From NCBI GenBank assembly GCA_030490835.1, contig CM059973.1, positions 89,177,641-89,241,640 on the forward strand: a DNA stretch of 64,000 nucleotides. The letters are read 5' to 3'. Position 1 is the stretch's first letter. Every line of letters begins with the position of its first letter. Below the pieces are notes generated by a model that saw only the letters and a list, made by a program, of their open reading frames with translations, did not search any database and had not been told where the DNA came from. Positions 50,092 to 61,209 of the stretch are shown in pieces. Both the position numbers and the translations under genes were made by a program. The DNA is from Annona cherimola (lineage: Eukaryota; Streptophyta; Magnoliopsida; Magnoliales; Annonaceae).

Positions 50092-50421
50092 ATTCAATGC
50101 ATCCGGGTGGGTGTATTTAATTCATTTTCATTGATTTTTTAAAATTTTTTTACATAACTGTTAATATAAGTGTAATTAATATGCATATCAATTTTTATTA
50201 TTTTTGAAGATTTTTAGATTTTTCTAGAATGTGTATTTAAAATGCCGCTGATTTTTAAAAATTCAAAAAATATAAAAATCTCTAAAAATGATCAAAATTA
50301 AGACACGTGTTAAATATTCTTATATTAAAATTTTTCTAAAAAATATTTCAAAAAAAGTAAATAAAAATTGATATTTACATCCGAGTGCACCGAAGTTAAA
50401 TGCACCTCAGTGCATTTAATA
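50092..50421. mobile_element. Second foldback MITE of the same family
   Basis: The left arm AATGCATCCGGGTGGGTG faces the right arm CACCTCAGTGCATTTAAT. The core has AAAATGCCGCTGATTTT. It lies 29 bases after the previous copy, so two family members sit side by side. The arms have diverged and no TSD is clear. Confidence 0.65.
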
Positions 50422-53275
50422 ATGCTCCTTAATTGTACATACTTGGTTCTTTAGAGTGGTGACATTTGGTTAAATATAACTGCTTTTATGTCAAATGAAA
50501 ACAATGATGTTTAATGTAGCTGTTAAATATTGTATGTAAATAATAATAAAATTGCGACTGCAATTAGTATAGACCTTTATGTGCATTCGGTACCGAACAT
50601 AGCCAAACTTAAATTTTACTACAGAAATTTAGCCGTATATTAAAAAAAATTGTAGTTTGTAGTCGGTCTAATGCATAAAAAAACACTTTCTGCCATATTT
50701 TTGGCAGAAAATAAAGAATTATTGCTTACAATATTACTAGTAAATATTTATTGCATATAGTTTTTATGAATATTTTCCATCGCAATGAACAAATATTTAC
50801 TGCATATAATAATACATGTAATTAATTTCTAATCTAATTTTAATTTATATGCTCTCATTTGTTCCATTTAAATATATGTCATCAATTAGCGTAGCTACAG
50901 GATAGCAACATGTTCGTTTCTTATAATTGTAAGCAACAAAATCTTTTATTAAATAAAAAAATTTTACTTTTAGAATTTTGATTTTTACGTTTGTGATTGT
51001 ATAACTGAACGACTTAATGTGGTTTACACATTCTTCTAAATAAGAGAGTTATATATGTACGGGTGTGGAAATTTTAAAATTTTCGGTACAAAAAATAAAA
51101 AATTGTTAAAGATGTGGAATGCATATGAGCACATACAACCAAATATCAGCAACAAATTTTGCGATGAATTTCGCTACCAGAAGTAATTAAAACTATGATG
51201 TAGCGTTTTGATTAGTTAATAAAGTCAGTTCCTGAATATACAATAACTAAGAAGAAATATTATAATAATAACAATAATTTGAAACTCAAAAGACGAATTG
51301 TCTCTTTTGTAAAACGTCAAGTGCACCGTCTACCAAAACGACCATATTCTTTTCTCTCTTTTTCTTTATAATAAAAAACGACCATATTCTGATTCCATCG
51401 AGATGGTCCAATCCTAAAATGTAAGTAGCAACGTACTTGGGAGTAAAATAGAAAACTATTACGCAACCAAAAAAATCTGCTACATACGTATATTTTATTC
51501 CATCATGTTCTTATACTTGGTTAAAGTCTTTTGACATGGTCGATTTCTTTATATACCCGAATGCGATTCCAACCGATTGATGGCACTACAACAAATGTTA
51601 ATAAATACTATGTATAAATTAAATTCCATTGGATATATATTAATTTTTTTATAATTATCTTACATTGTGACGTCTAAAGTTACATTTAAGTTCATTCACC
51701 CAGAAAAGTACAAGCTTTCATTGTATTTGCTCAAAGAGACCAACTTCTCCCTCCGTTTTTAAGGGAGATTAATTGTTCCCACATTATTTTAAGAAAAAAT
51801 CAAATATTATCATCTAAAATTCGGGTTGAAATCCCAAAATACGTGATTCCAACCATGCACGACACCATCTAATGTCCTTATACTTGGTGCCGTCAATATA
51901 TATATATAGATATATTTGGCTGCAAGTAGTAATGATTATTCGGTAATATACAAGCAATATTGAAACGTAACTTTTTTTATTTTTATTTTTATGTACAGTT
52001 GCTTATTATTAAATACGAGTAAAATTGAAATTTGTTTGCGATAAGATGGCTATATATAATTTATGCCGTAGTGTGGACGGAGCAGATTGCACCGAAAGAT
52101 GAAGGTAGGCCAACTAATTTAATTTACCATTCATTTTAAAAAAAAATTTATCCCATAAACAAAACAATATCCTTCCTGGGAATGATTCTTTCCATATGCA
52201 ATGAACGCAGAGACGTCCAAACTTAGTTAAAATGTCGTTAAAGATGCCACTCGTTGAATTTAATAACATCCAATGACCATTCCAAGATAGTATAACCATC
52301 ATCCAACCGCAACGTTACTCATCCGCCTCATTTTTATTATTCTAAAATTAATAATGAAACTGAGAATTTTATTTATTAATATTAACTTGGTTGAAGCTTT
52401 GTAAGTGTGCGCGAATAAGCCCCATTATTTTATTTATTAATGTTAACTTGGTTGAAGCTTGTAAGCGTGCGCGAATAAGCCCATTATTTTATTTATTAAT
52501 GTTAACTCGGTTGAAAGTTGAAACTTGTGTGTATACGCCACCGACAAGAGGCGCATCATCAGTAATTAAAAAATATCCGAACTGACGGAATTCCTATTCT
52601 ATTAGCTCTAACCTACGGGTTATTCCCGTCGCTATGGGTTAGTAATTTTGCTTTTTATATGCGCATTTGTATAGTATTTATGTCATCAGGAGCGTCTTTT
52701 GCATTCTAGCTGCAAGTGCGTTAGAAATTATTCATCTTAATAAATAATATTTTAAATGGTTTACGTATTAAATTAGTATATTTTAAATTGTTGCCAACAT
52801 AAGCATATCCTGCTTGGTAAAGTCTTAGCCTTGTATCTAACTGGTTGAATTTCAGTCCCTGCTTAGTGAGCTTTATGTCTCCCGTTGCTGATGTATGTTA
52901 ATGATTATCAGTTAAATAAAAATATAAGATAAAAATTGTAAAATGAATTAAGTCTGAATTGTTAAAAAAAGAGATATTGTAAAAAAAAAAAAAAAACTCT
53001 TAAATTGGTATCTAAATAAGATAATTTTAGTATGCTAATTTTATATATTTATCAAAAGAAATTCTTTGATTTCAATGAATTTATTTACTGGCAAAATAAA
53101 TGATTTTAACTTTCATGTTTGGATTAGATTTCACATATCAATTCGATGGACTAGATTTTAATTGTAAGTTGTGAACTGGTTCGTTGCAAGTGAAACGTGA
53201 TAATATAGTATTAAATACATGATATATTTAATAACTACGGAGAAAATGGTAAAAAATTCAAATTAAAGAGAATAA
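50422..53275. other. Gene-poor intergenic region
   Basis: AT-rich, with short frames only. Apart from the tandem repeat at 52366-52516 I see no supportable feature. Confidence 0.5.
52366..52516. repeat. 59-61-bp tandem repeat, 2.5 copies
   Basis: The unit begins ATTTTATTTATTAAT, then GTTAACTTGGTTGAAGC and GTGCGCGAATAAGCCC. It starts at 52366, 52427 and 52486, and the third copy breaks off after GTTAACTCGGTTGAAAG. Only a few substitutions separate copies 1 and 2, so the duplication is fairly recent. Confidence 0.87.
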
Positions 53276-53493
53276 AGGTCTGCTTTATAATGCGAGAATG
53301 GGAATGAGGAATTGAAAATATAATGGATATAATAGAGGTAAAGTGGAAGGAAAGTAAAAATAGATAATTTTGTTGGAGGAAAAGATGAGAACCGATTGAA
53401 ATATAAGGATAAAATTATAAAACAAAGAGGAAACTAGATAATTAATATCTTGACTTTTTTGCATTCTTCATTTTCATCTTATGAAACACACCC
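53276..53493. mobile_element. 218-bp PIF/Harbinger-like MITE
   Basis: The left end AGGTCTGCTTTATAATG and right end CATCTTATGAAACACACCC are imperfect inverses. TAA flanks both ends (53273-53275 and 53494-53496). The AT-rich interior is non-coding. Confidence 0.7.
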
Positions 53494-53496
53494 TAA

Positions 53497-54867
53497 CAAA
53501 AAATAAATAAAATAATCATATGTAAAGATGGAAGAATAATTAAAATAGAAAGATAATAATAAAAATATAACAAAGTGGTAGTTAAGATGTTACGTAACAG
53601 TTTTTTTTTTTTTTTTTTTTTAAAAAAAAAAGTGCGTGGAAAGTGAGTAAAAAGAAACGCTGAGTAAAAACAAACTTGCGTTTCTTTTTTTTAACCAGGC
53701 AGACCCATAATCGAAAGGCAGCCATGCCAGATTAACGTCCCGTGGAGATCTACAGTGGTCCAGCCTCAGTATTATCCAGTGGGTGAAATAGCGAAGGAAA
53801 TTATGAGATGGAGGGATGCGCAAAGCAGGAGAGGGAGGGTTTGCATGACCGTGGTTTGTCAGATGCGCATGTCGTCTACGAATTCTCACATCCCGATTCC
53901 CTTGGCGTGACCGGCCAGCCTCAGCCCGCCCTGGCCCCTCCCGTGCATGCTCTAGTACAATCATTGCAAATATGTTCCCCCTGCTCCATCGATACGCTTC
54001 CTCCTCTTCCCACTCGTGTGCAAAAATCCTGCAAATTCGACTTCTCTTGACATAAAACCATATCAAAGATGGGTAGGAAAAAAATTGGAAGTGATTCATT
54101 TCATCGCCATCTTGCAATTAGCAATTAATGCTGAGCGTCATCTCAAATTTCAGTCAAATAAGCGATGCTGAGATTTTAAGAAAATAAGGAATACTAAGCA
54201 TCGCAAACGAATTAATTAACCTACCTACATACGTTTTCTCATTTTCAATGATCAAGATTCACAAGGCAAGAGAATACATCATCAGTTCGAGTTGGTTTGG
54301 ATCGTGAACGGGAACGGGCAAATCATAGAGAGGTACTTGCATCGAAAAGTGAAAACCTACAGATTTGTACAATGGGCACTGATGGTGTATTAATTCTTTT
54401 GTACCACACATCTACGGATACTGCCACACAGGCAAAGTTAAAAAAGCAGGCTATAAATTGTTGCTAGGCTTTGGGCCGAAAAATGCAGACCATATATAAA
54501 TGAATTTGGTGAAATTTGTACCATTCGTTGCCTTACTAGTATTATTATTATTATATTTAATCAAAAAAAAAAGTATTATTATTATTATATATATATTTAC
54601 CATAAAGTGCGGCCCCCTTTACCTAAACAATAACACATGTGAAACGAAGGAAAAGTCTCTGCTTGTAAGGGAAGAAATCGGCAGCTGGATTCACTTTCAA
54701 AAGCAGTTGGTACGACTGTTCTGCCATCTACATTTTCACCAATCGAAATCACGGCAGCTTAAAATTGCCTCAGAATTTTCTGCTATTGCTCCTCTCTCAA
54801 TTGAAAGTTGGCGTGTACTAATGATCTTGTCATCCCAACTTTGCGTATATGATGGTGTTTAGTTTCA
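53497..54867. other. Spacer with a GC-richer block
   Basis: The block at about 53690-54060 is GC-rich and holds a 165-codon minus-strand frame. It matches no family I know, is rich in Arg/His and ends in a poly-Phe stretch from the T run, so I do not call it a gene. The remainder is AT-rich. Confidence 0.45.
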
Positions 54868-55148
54868 GGGTGTGTTTGGAAATGGATAAAATTTTTGATG
54901 AAAAGTTTTAGAAAGTAAAAGTTGTAAAATGATGTGATATGATAGGGGTAATGATGAGGAGTAAAGTTGATAAAGTTAAAATGGATAGGTTAATTGTATG
55001 GGTAGTTGTGTAGAAATAATTAAAAAGTAAGGTAGTTGTATGGGAAAATGTAAAAAAATGATTAAAAAATATTATAATTATAGAGAGTGAAAAGTTTTAG
55101 ATTGAAAAGTTTTAAGTTGACATTTTTTACTCATTGTCAAACACACCC
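54868..55148. mobile_element. 281-bp PIF/Harbinger-like MITE with TCA target copies
   Basis: The left end GGGTGTGTTTGG and right end CAAACACACCC are near-perfect inverses, the usual PIF/Harbinger (Tourist-like) terminus. TCA lies on both sides (54865-54867 and 55149-55151), fitting the TNA target. The interior shares AAAGTTAAAATGGATAG with the cluster at 37.6-38.4 kb. Confidence 0.85.
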
Positions 55149-55151
55149 TCA

Positions 55152-56862
55152 GTAAATAAAGGCCATTTTGGTGGGGGCCCACTTCAAGACCGAACGGTCC
55201 ACCAGCCATAGAAGCAGATGTGTGTATGATGATGGATAATGCATGGCTGCGGCTGGACATATGCCTCCCTTGGCGAATCTTAAGAGGTCGCACAGGCTTG
55301 TCAGCCTCGCTTTTCCACCGTCCACGAAAAAGGCTCCCGTTTTTTGTGTATCGAGTCATCGATTCATGATTGGAATTGCTTAAATGGGCCATCAGCGACG
55401 TGTCTCAGTAGGTGGACGGTCACGATCGACTAACCTTCCACGTGGACTTCGCCGCAATGCCTATCTCAATTCCCTTGCTATGCTCTCACGCTTCGAACGG
55501 CGTTTCCCCCAACGTGGAAACGTCCACGCCGTTCGCACATGACAGTTAAAGGCGAGTGCAAAAATTAATAATCATCACATTTTTGAAGATTTTTTTTAAA
55601 AAAAAAAAAAAAATTGAATGGGCAGAAGCCGGCCAGGATTGGCATTAAACAAAAAGCATGCATCAGGGAAGTGGGCCAATATCTAATGGATAATTGACTC
55701 ACCAAATCAATCCTTAGTAGACGGCTATTAATTAGAGAATTTTGGGTGCCTGTAACATCATCTTAGGTAGATAATTGCCTCAACCCAACCTTTCTTGTTT
55801 AAAAGAGGCCATAAACTTTTGGGTGCGAATATATAGCATCCATACTATCCCTTTGCTTAGGTAATTAAGACACCAAATTAAGCACTGTTTTTTACTGAAA
55901 TGAGGTCAGAGAAGCATATATATCATCGGATCATCCCCATATATGGGTGCGAATTCCAAATGCATACCACAGGCAGCGCAACCCACATGCATGTGCAAGC
56001 TACTTATTTCCTGCAATGATGGCATTTGAGAATTCGCTAGAATGATTACATGAAGCCATGTCGGGAAGTCCCTTGCTCATCAAACCTGATGTGGGCCCCA
56101 CTAATCCCAATCTCTATCTCTCGTCCATAGCACCTGAGGTGGGGCCCACATCTTTATATCTTATATATATAAGAAGCTATTTGGTGCAGAAGTACTACAC
56201 TATAATTACGTTGTTGCGTTCCGCTACAAAACGAGCACCACATATATTAGAATACAATACTGTAATAGTTTATAAAATTATTTATTCATACAAAAAGTAT
56301 ACTTTAAACAATTTAGATATTAAAATATCACCTTAAAATTGATATTTATATTAAATTATTTTATTATATCGATTTTGTACCATTTTATCCATACACATTT
56401 TTTATTTAGATGAAAATTGGTGTGCTAATAAAGTAAATAATTCTAAATATAATAGGTAAGATAGATTTACTATTTATGATCGAGTAGGCCCCACAGTGTG
56501 TGGACTACATAGTAAAGTTGCATACTTGCATCGCTGGATCAAAATAATATATATTTGAGAAATGATTATGTACATTTATATGTACTATAATTTATAATAC
56601 ATTTGGCTCAAAATGGATCATAAATTCACTTAAATATATTAAACTTTATATCTTAAATAGTTTACATGTAAAAAAACTATTTTAAAATTGTTATTTATAT
56701 CAAACTATTTTATTACATTGATTATATATCATTTTTAGATAAGACCTATGCACAAATCTAATTTGGATAAGGCCAATAAGTTACAATATCGTTAACTATA
56801 CTGAACTATATTTCCATTGATATACACACAAACTTTCTTCTATGTAAACAGGTTACATTGCA
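55152..56862. other. Spacer leading into an AT-rich repeat array
   Basis: The first 400 bases are GC-richer with no gene. From about 56190 onward the sequence carries diverged copies of AAAATTGATATTTATATTAAA-type words seen again at 56863-57333, suggesting old fragments of that family. Confidence 0.45.
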
Positions 56863-57333
56863 GTTTCATGTAACCTCTTCAAATTTTAAGATGATGATAC
56901 CTGATAAAATATTTAATCTATTTATTGTATTTAACATCATTTATTTAGCTAGAAGATCAAATTTCATTCAAAACAAATATGTGCATGAGCCACATTTGTT
57001 CAAAAATAGATACGTTTATGTATAAATTAAGAAATTTTTTTAGATTCATTTACATATGTATTAGAATATAATAATACTTTATAGAATCATTTTATATATA
57101 ATAGTGATATTTTAGATGGTTTAGATATTGAAAATACTACTTAAAAAATTGATATTTAGTATTAAATTTTTTTATTGCGTGGATTTTACATGTTTGTAGG
57201 TGGGCCTAGACACAGTGATACTAAACATGTGAAAGAGTTTCTATAATAATATAAAAAATATTAAATATAATAGATGACGTGAATTTTCTATCAACCGTTA
57301 AGATATTTAAAATGAAAGAGGTTACATAGAAGC
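56863..57333. mobile_element. AT-rich MITE with ATGTAACCTCTT ends
   Basis: The left end TTTCATGTAACCTCTTC is inverted at the right end as GAAAGAGGTTACATAGAA. Interior landmarks are TTTATTTAGCTA, TTTACATATGTATTAG and TATCAACCGTTAAGATA. The same order occurs at 38640-39065, and in reverse at about 58140-58550. There is no coding frame and the TSD is unclear. Confidence 0.75.
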
Positions 57334-57780
57334 ATCTATATATATATATATGGTTGGCTCAAATTAGGTCCTGCATGATCATAAAATAATAATCCACTCT
57401 ACTAATTATATTTTAGAATTTATTTTATTAACATACCAATTTTCATCCAAATTGAATATGGACCCGTCTGAAAATGATATAAATTTGAGTAATAAAATAG
57501 TTTAATATAAATAATAATTTTAAAGTTACTTTATCAGCACATAAACTATCTAAGACATAGTTTATACATGTATAAATGATTATATAATGCATCAATGCAT
57601 TTAAGTGAATGTGGGACCCATTGTTAAGTTCATTGTACCATAAATTATGGAACAATTAACTATGCCAGAAAAGATCTATATATATTTTTCATAAGCTCCC
57701 TCGTAATTTTTAATATATTGATGGTTGAAAAATCACTTCATCTATTATGCAGAGCTTGATTATATAAATCATGATATACT

Positions 57781-58117
57781 TTAGATTAAAATACGATATT
57801 TATTTATTTTTATAATTAATTATTTTTTAAATATGTTTTATTAAATGTATTTAATTCATAACCAAGTTTTGCTATTTTACAATGCCTTTACATATTTATT
57901 TTAAATTTTTTAAAAGTCATCAATATCAAGACATTTAAATCACTTTCCACCATTTAAAAAACTTGATTTTTAAAATAAAAAACAATTATCTAAAAGTATT
58001 GTTAAATAGCAAAATTTTGTATATAAATTAAATACACTTAGAAAAATATATTTACGAAGGAAAAAATAAATTTATAATTAATTGTAAAAATAAATAAATG
58101 ATGTATTTTAACCTAAA
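57781..58117. mobile_element. AT-rich foldback element with about 45-bp terminal repeats
   Basis: The left end TTAGATTAAAATACGAT with TTTATTTATTTTTATAAT is mirrored by ATTGTAAAAATAAATAAAT with ATGTATTTTAACCTAAA on the right. The middle resembles other AT-rich foldbacks here (ATTAAATACACTTAG). It splits two members of the ATGTAACCTCTT family. Confidence 0.7.
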
Positions 58118-58139
58118 TACATAATGATTTATATAATCA

Positions 58140-58550
58140 GATTCCCTATTGTATTTAACATTATTTATATTCTTATGAAAATTCTTTCATTTGTCTAGTA
58201 TCGTTACATATAGTTTGATCTATAAATGTGTAAAATCAATACAATAAAATAATTTACGTTAAATATTAATTTTAAAGTTGCATTTTCAATATTCTAAAAT
58301 ATCATTTGTATATAAATAAATGATTCTATAAAATATTATTATATTCTAATATATATGTAAATGGATCTAAGCATTTTTCATAATTTACACACGAAAATAT
58401 ATTTTTCAACACATGTGATTATACACATATTTGATTTAGATGGATTTAATTTTTTGGCTAAATTAATAATATTAAATATAATAAATAGATTAAATTTTTC
58501 ATCAAACATCCAAATTTTAAAATTCGAAGAGATTACAAGTGGAGCCTTAT
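58140..58550 (-). mobile_element. Reverse-oriented member of the ATGTAACCTCTT MITE family
   Basis: Its reverse complement carries TTTACATATATATTAG, ATAATATTTTATAGAATC and AATTGAAAATGC-like words in the same order as 56863-57333. The right end reads GAAGAGATTACAAG, a decayed inverse of the family terminus. No TSD was found. Confidence 0.65.
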
Positions 58551-60916
58551 ATTCTTCATCTGCTCCCTTCTAGGCACTCTTATATCTTATTGCATCGCAT
58601 CCTCGTGAATTGTGTTGTGTAGTCTTATACTCTACACCGTGTAGTTGGGAAGTCGACAACTTATGACTCCATGCATCATTGACCCGGAAATGAATCATTT
58701 CAAGATGCGGACCCCCACCAAATTTGTACCCCATCATCATGTGCCACGCAAATTGGTGATCGTGACCGTCCATCTGCTCCGGCCCATCGGCAACAATCTC
58801 GTTCCATAATATGATGGCCCACAATGCCTTTGTTTTCATTTGGATTGCTGTGAAGATCAGACCAGTCCCACCTCAAGAGCGTGGGACAGCTCAAAACCAA
58901 ATAAACAATGCAACCTCCGTTACTCAAGGTTTTGGTATGTTCGAAAAAAAATGCCAGTTATGAGTGCTTTTTCTCTGCATGTTGTCATCCCTGAGCTGAC
59001 TCTTTCGAGCTTCTGAAAAGTTAAATTAAGTACAGGTATAGACGCATATATAGTTGGTGCCGCCCACGTCTTGCCTTCTCACATTCCCAATCGATGCGTC
59101 AAGTGCTGTATTTTAAATTTTAATCCGTGCTTACCACATTAATCCAACACCGACGGACCAATAGCATTTCTCCTCCTGTCCTCACATTTCGCATTTCGCA
59201 ATCTACTACATGCAGATATGCGAAATGTATGACGATCCGAGCCGTCTGAATTCTGGGCTAATCTGGATCGACGGTTGGCCGTCACGATCATACGATCCGT
59301 GTGATTCCATTGATTAAGCAATAACCAAACAGGATGAGCCACAGACCGTACGGACGCTTAGTTTTCATTTGATCGCTGCTATGTGATGGACATCGAGCGA
59401 GCAAGATTATTGCCATTGATCTGAGAAGGCTTCCTCTAATCTCCGATCTTATAATTTACTTTTTCAAAACCTTAAATTTCAAGGGTTCTGATTCATTGAT
59501 TGGCCATTCACGAAGAAATGCTGAAGCACATTAAAAACAAGAAATCTTTGCTTGTAAGAGAAAATAGGCCATTAAATGACAAGGAAAACGGTTTAGTCGG
59601 TCCAATTTAAACATATGCATGACAAGCTTTCGGTAGCAATTATATTGTAATGACACATGCATGTTTAATGATTCCTGACCGAAGAATGGCCCAGATCTTG
59701 GATGAAGGGTCACATCCACGGAAAACACAAATGCTTGGATTAGGCCACTTTGGATTCTTGTAGTAGTTAGATTTTAGGTTTTGGACTTTTAGGTGATGTA
59801 TCAATAAATACTTTTTTTTTTATCTAATTCCCTTGGATGCGATCATAAGTAAATTTAAAAATTGTCTATTGTAGGTGACAATATTTTACTGATATCTATA
59901 CTTTTTAAAGCTTTCGTTACAGGAATCTTGTTGCTTTCAAGCCAGATTACCTTAATTACATGCCTATAATGTTCTACTAGATTTAGATTACTTTTTAAAC
60001 AGTATGATTATTCATGTGGATTTAATGCCGGATTATACCAAAATTTGATCACTTCAAAGAGTACGAATAATTTAGATTGAATGCATAAAAGACGTAACCA
60101 AATTCGGATTCCTTTCAAAGATAATTGGGGCTAATTGTTTCATTGCTAACTTTGAGCAAAATATGATCATATATCAATATCGTTGCTGATGTTCATATTC
60201 GTTTCTATTGTAAATGCTATTGTTTCACTTAATAGAATTTGTCGTAGGCCATTCTAAAAGGCAGATATATATATACACACACATATATACATATGTAAAA
60301 TAAGTTGATTATTGTAACTGATGAGCCTTGAAATGGACTCGCGTTGATCACCTTAAGGTCGCAGTATAAAAGGATTTTTTGATAAGGAAAAGGAAATCTC
60401 TTTAAGGATTGAGGTGCTCTTTCACTATGTACAGGAAATAGTATGAGATGTTCCTTTGCATGGTGACAATTATAGTCTTATAAGTTTGTTAGGGAGGATA
60501 AGGTGAACATGAAAATGATATTAGAGCTTGAGAAATTTTGAAGTGGAACCCCTTCTCTACTTCTAAGTTTTTCTTACATATGTTCTTACACATATGATTT
60601 AAATTAAAGCTTTCAAGTGCAAAATACGAGGCATATCTTATGATGTAATTAGCTTTGTTGGTGACAATTGCAATTTTATTCGAAACTCGACAATTCATAG
60701 AAGAATTTCTCAGTATTAACATTCTCTCCATAGCAATATTGTTGGAGGGCAGCGATAGTTAAATGTGTGTCATTTAAGAGGAGACACCTAAGGACGATAT
60801 TTTTCGTATCAAAATTTCACGGTCAAAAGCAAGACAAGAAAATATAATAACCTTCAAATGAATTGCTAAATAATAAATCAGTATTGTGGGTGCCCGTTGA
60901 TATGGTTGCTGTATTT
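58551..60916. other. Gene-poor spacer
   Basis: No supportable gene. The part at about 58560-59400 is less AT-rich but has no frame with family resemblance. An (AT)/(AC) mixed microsatellite lies near 60265-60295. Confidence 0.45.
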
Positions 60917-61193
60917 TTTTTTATTGTTATTATACACAATGTGACATTTGATACTACAAATTAGGCTAATTCATAACTCTCATTATAGAAGGACATCTTA
61001 TAAATACTCCGCGTCTAGGGGGCAACTGTAAATTCGTCATTACGAGAGGACCCCCATAGTTAAGGGACAACTGTAAATTCTTCGCTACTAGAAGACTACT
61101 AAATAAGTAGCTCAAATACGGCGAGACTCGAACTAAGCACCTTTCCTTTACTTGCCATATGCCTGGACCAACAGGGCTACAACCAAGTTGGCA
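60917..61193 (-). mobile_element. Probable tRNA-derived SINE
   Basis: On the minus strand the head carries TAGCCCTGTTGGTCC, an A-box-like word, then about 40 bases later AGTTCGAGTCTCG, a good pol III B box. The low-coordinate side ends in a T run (60914-60922), which would be an A-rich 3' tail. TATGGTTGCTGTATTT (60901-60916) and TATGATTGCTGCATTT (61194-61209) match 14 of 16 and could be the target duplication. An alternative 11-bp pair, CATTTGATACT at 60945-60955 and 61205-61215, would move the left boundary. The body holds an internal repeat (CAACTGTAAATTC twice). It is not a full tRNA gene, because no cloverleaf can be folded from it. Confidence 0.5.
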
Positions 61194-61209
61194 TATGATT
61201 GCTGCATTT

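Noticed and set aside
53620..54117. 165-codon minus-strand frame
   Set aside because: It matches no family, is rich in Arg/His and Pro, and ends in a T-run-encoded Phe stretch. There is no splice or start context beyond an ATG.
61100..61193. Possible tRNA gene on the minus strand
   Set aside because: A and B boxes are present, but no acceptor stem or anticodon arm can be paired, so a SINE head is more likely.
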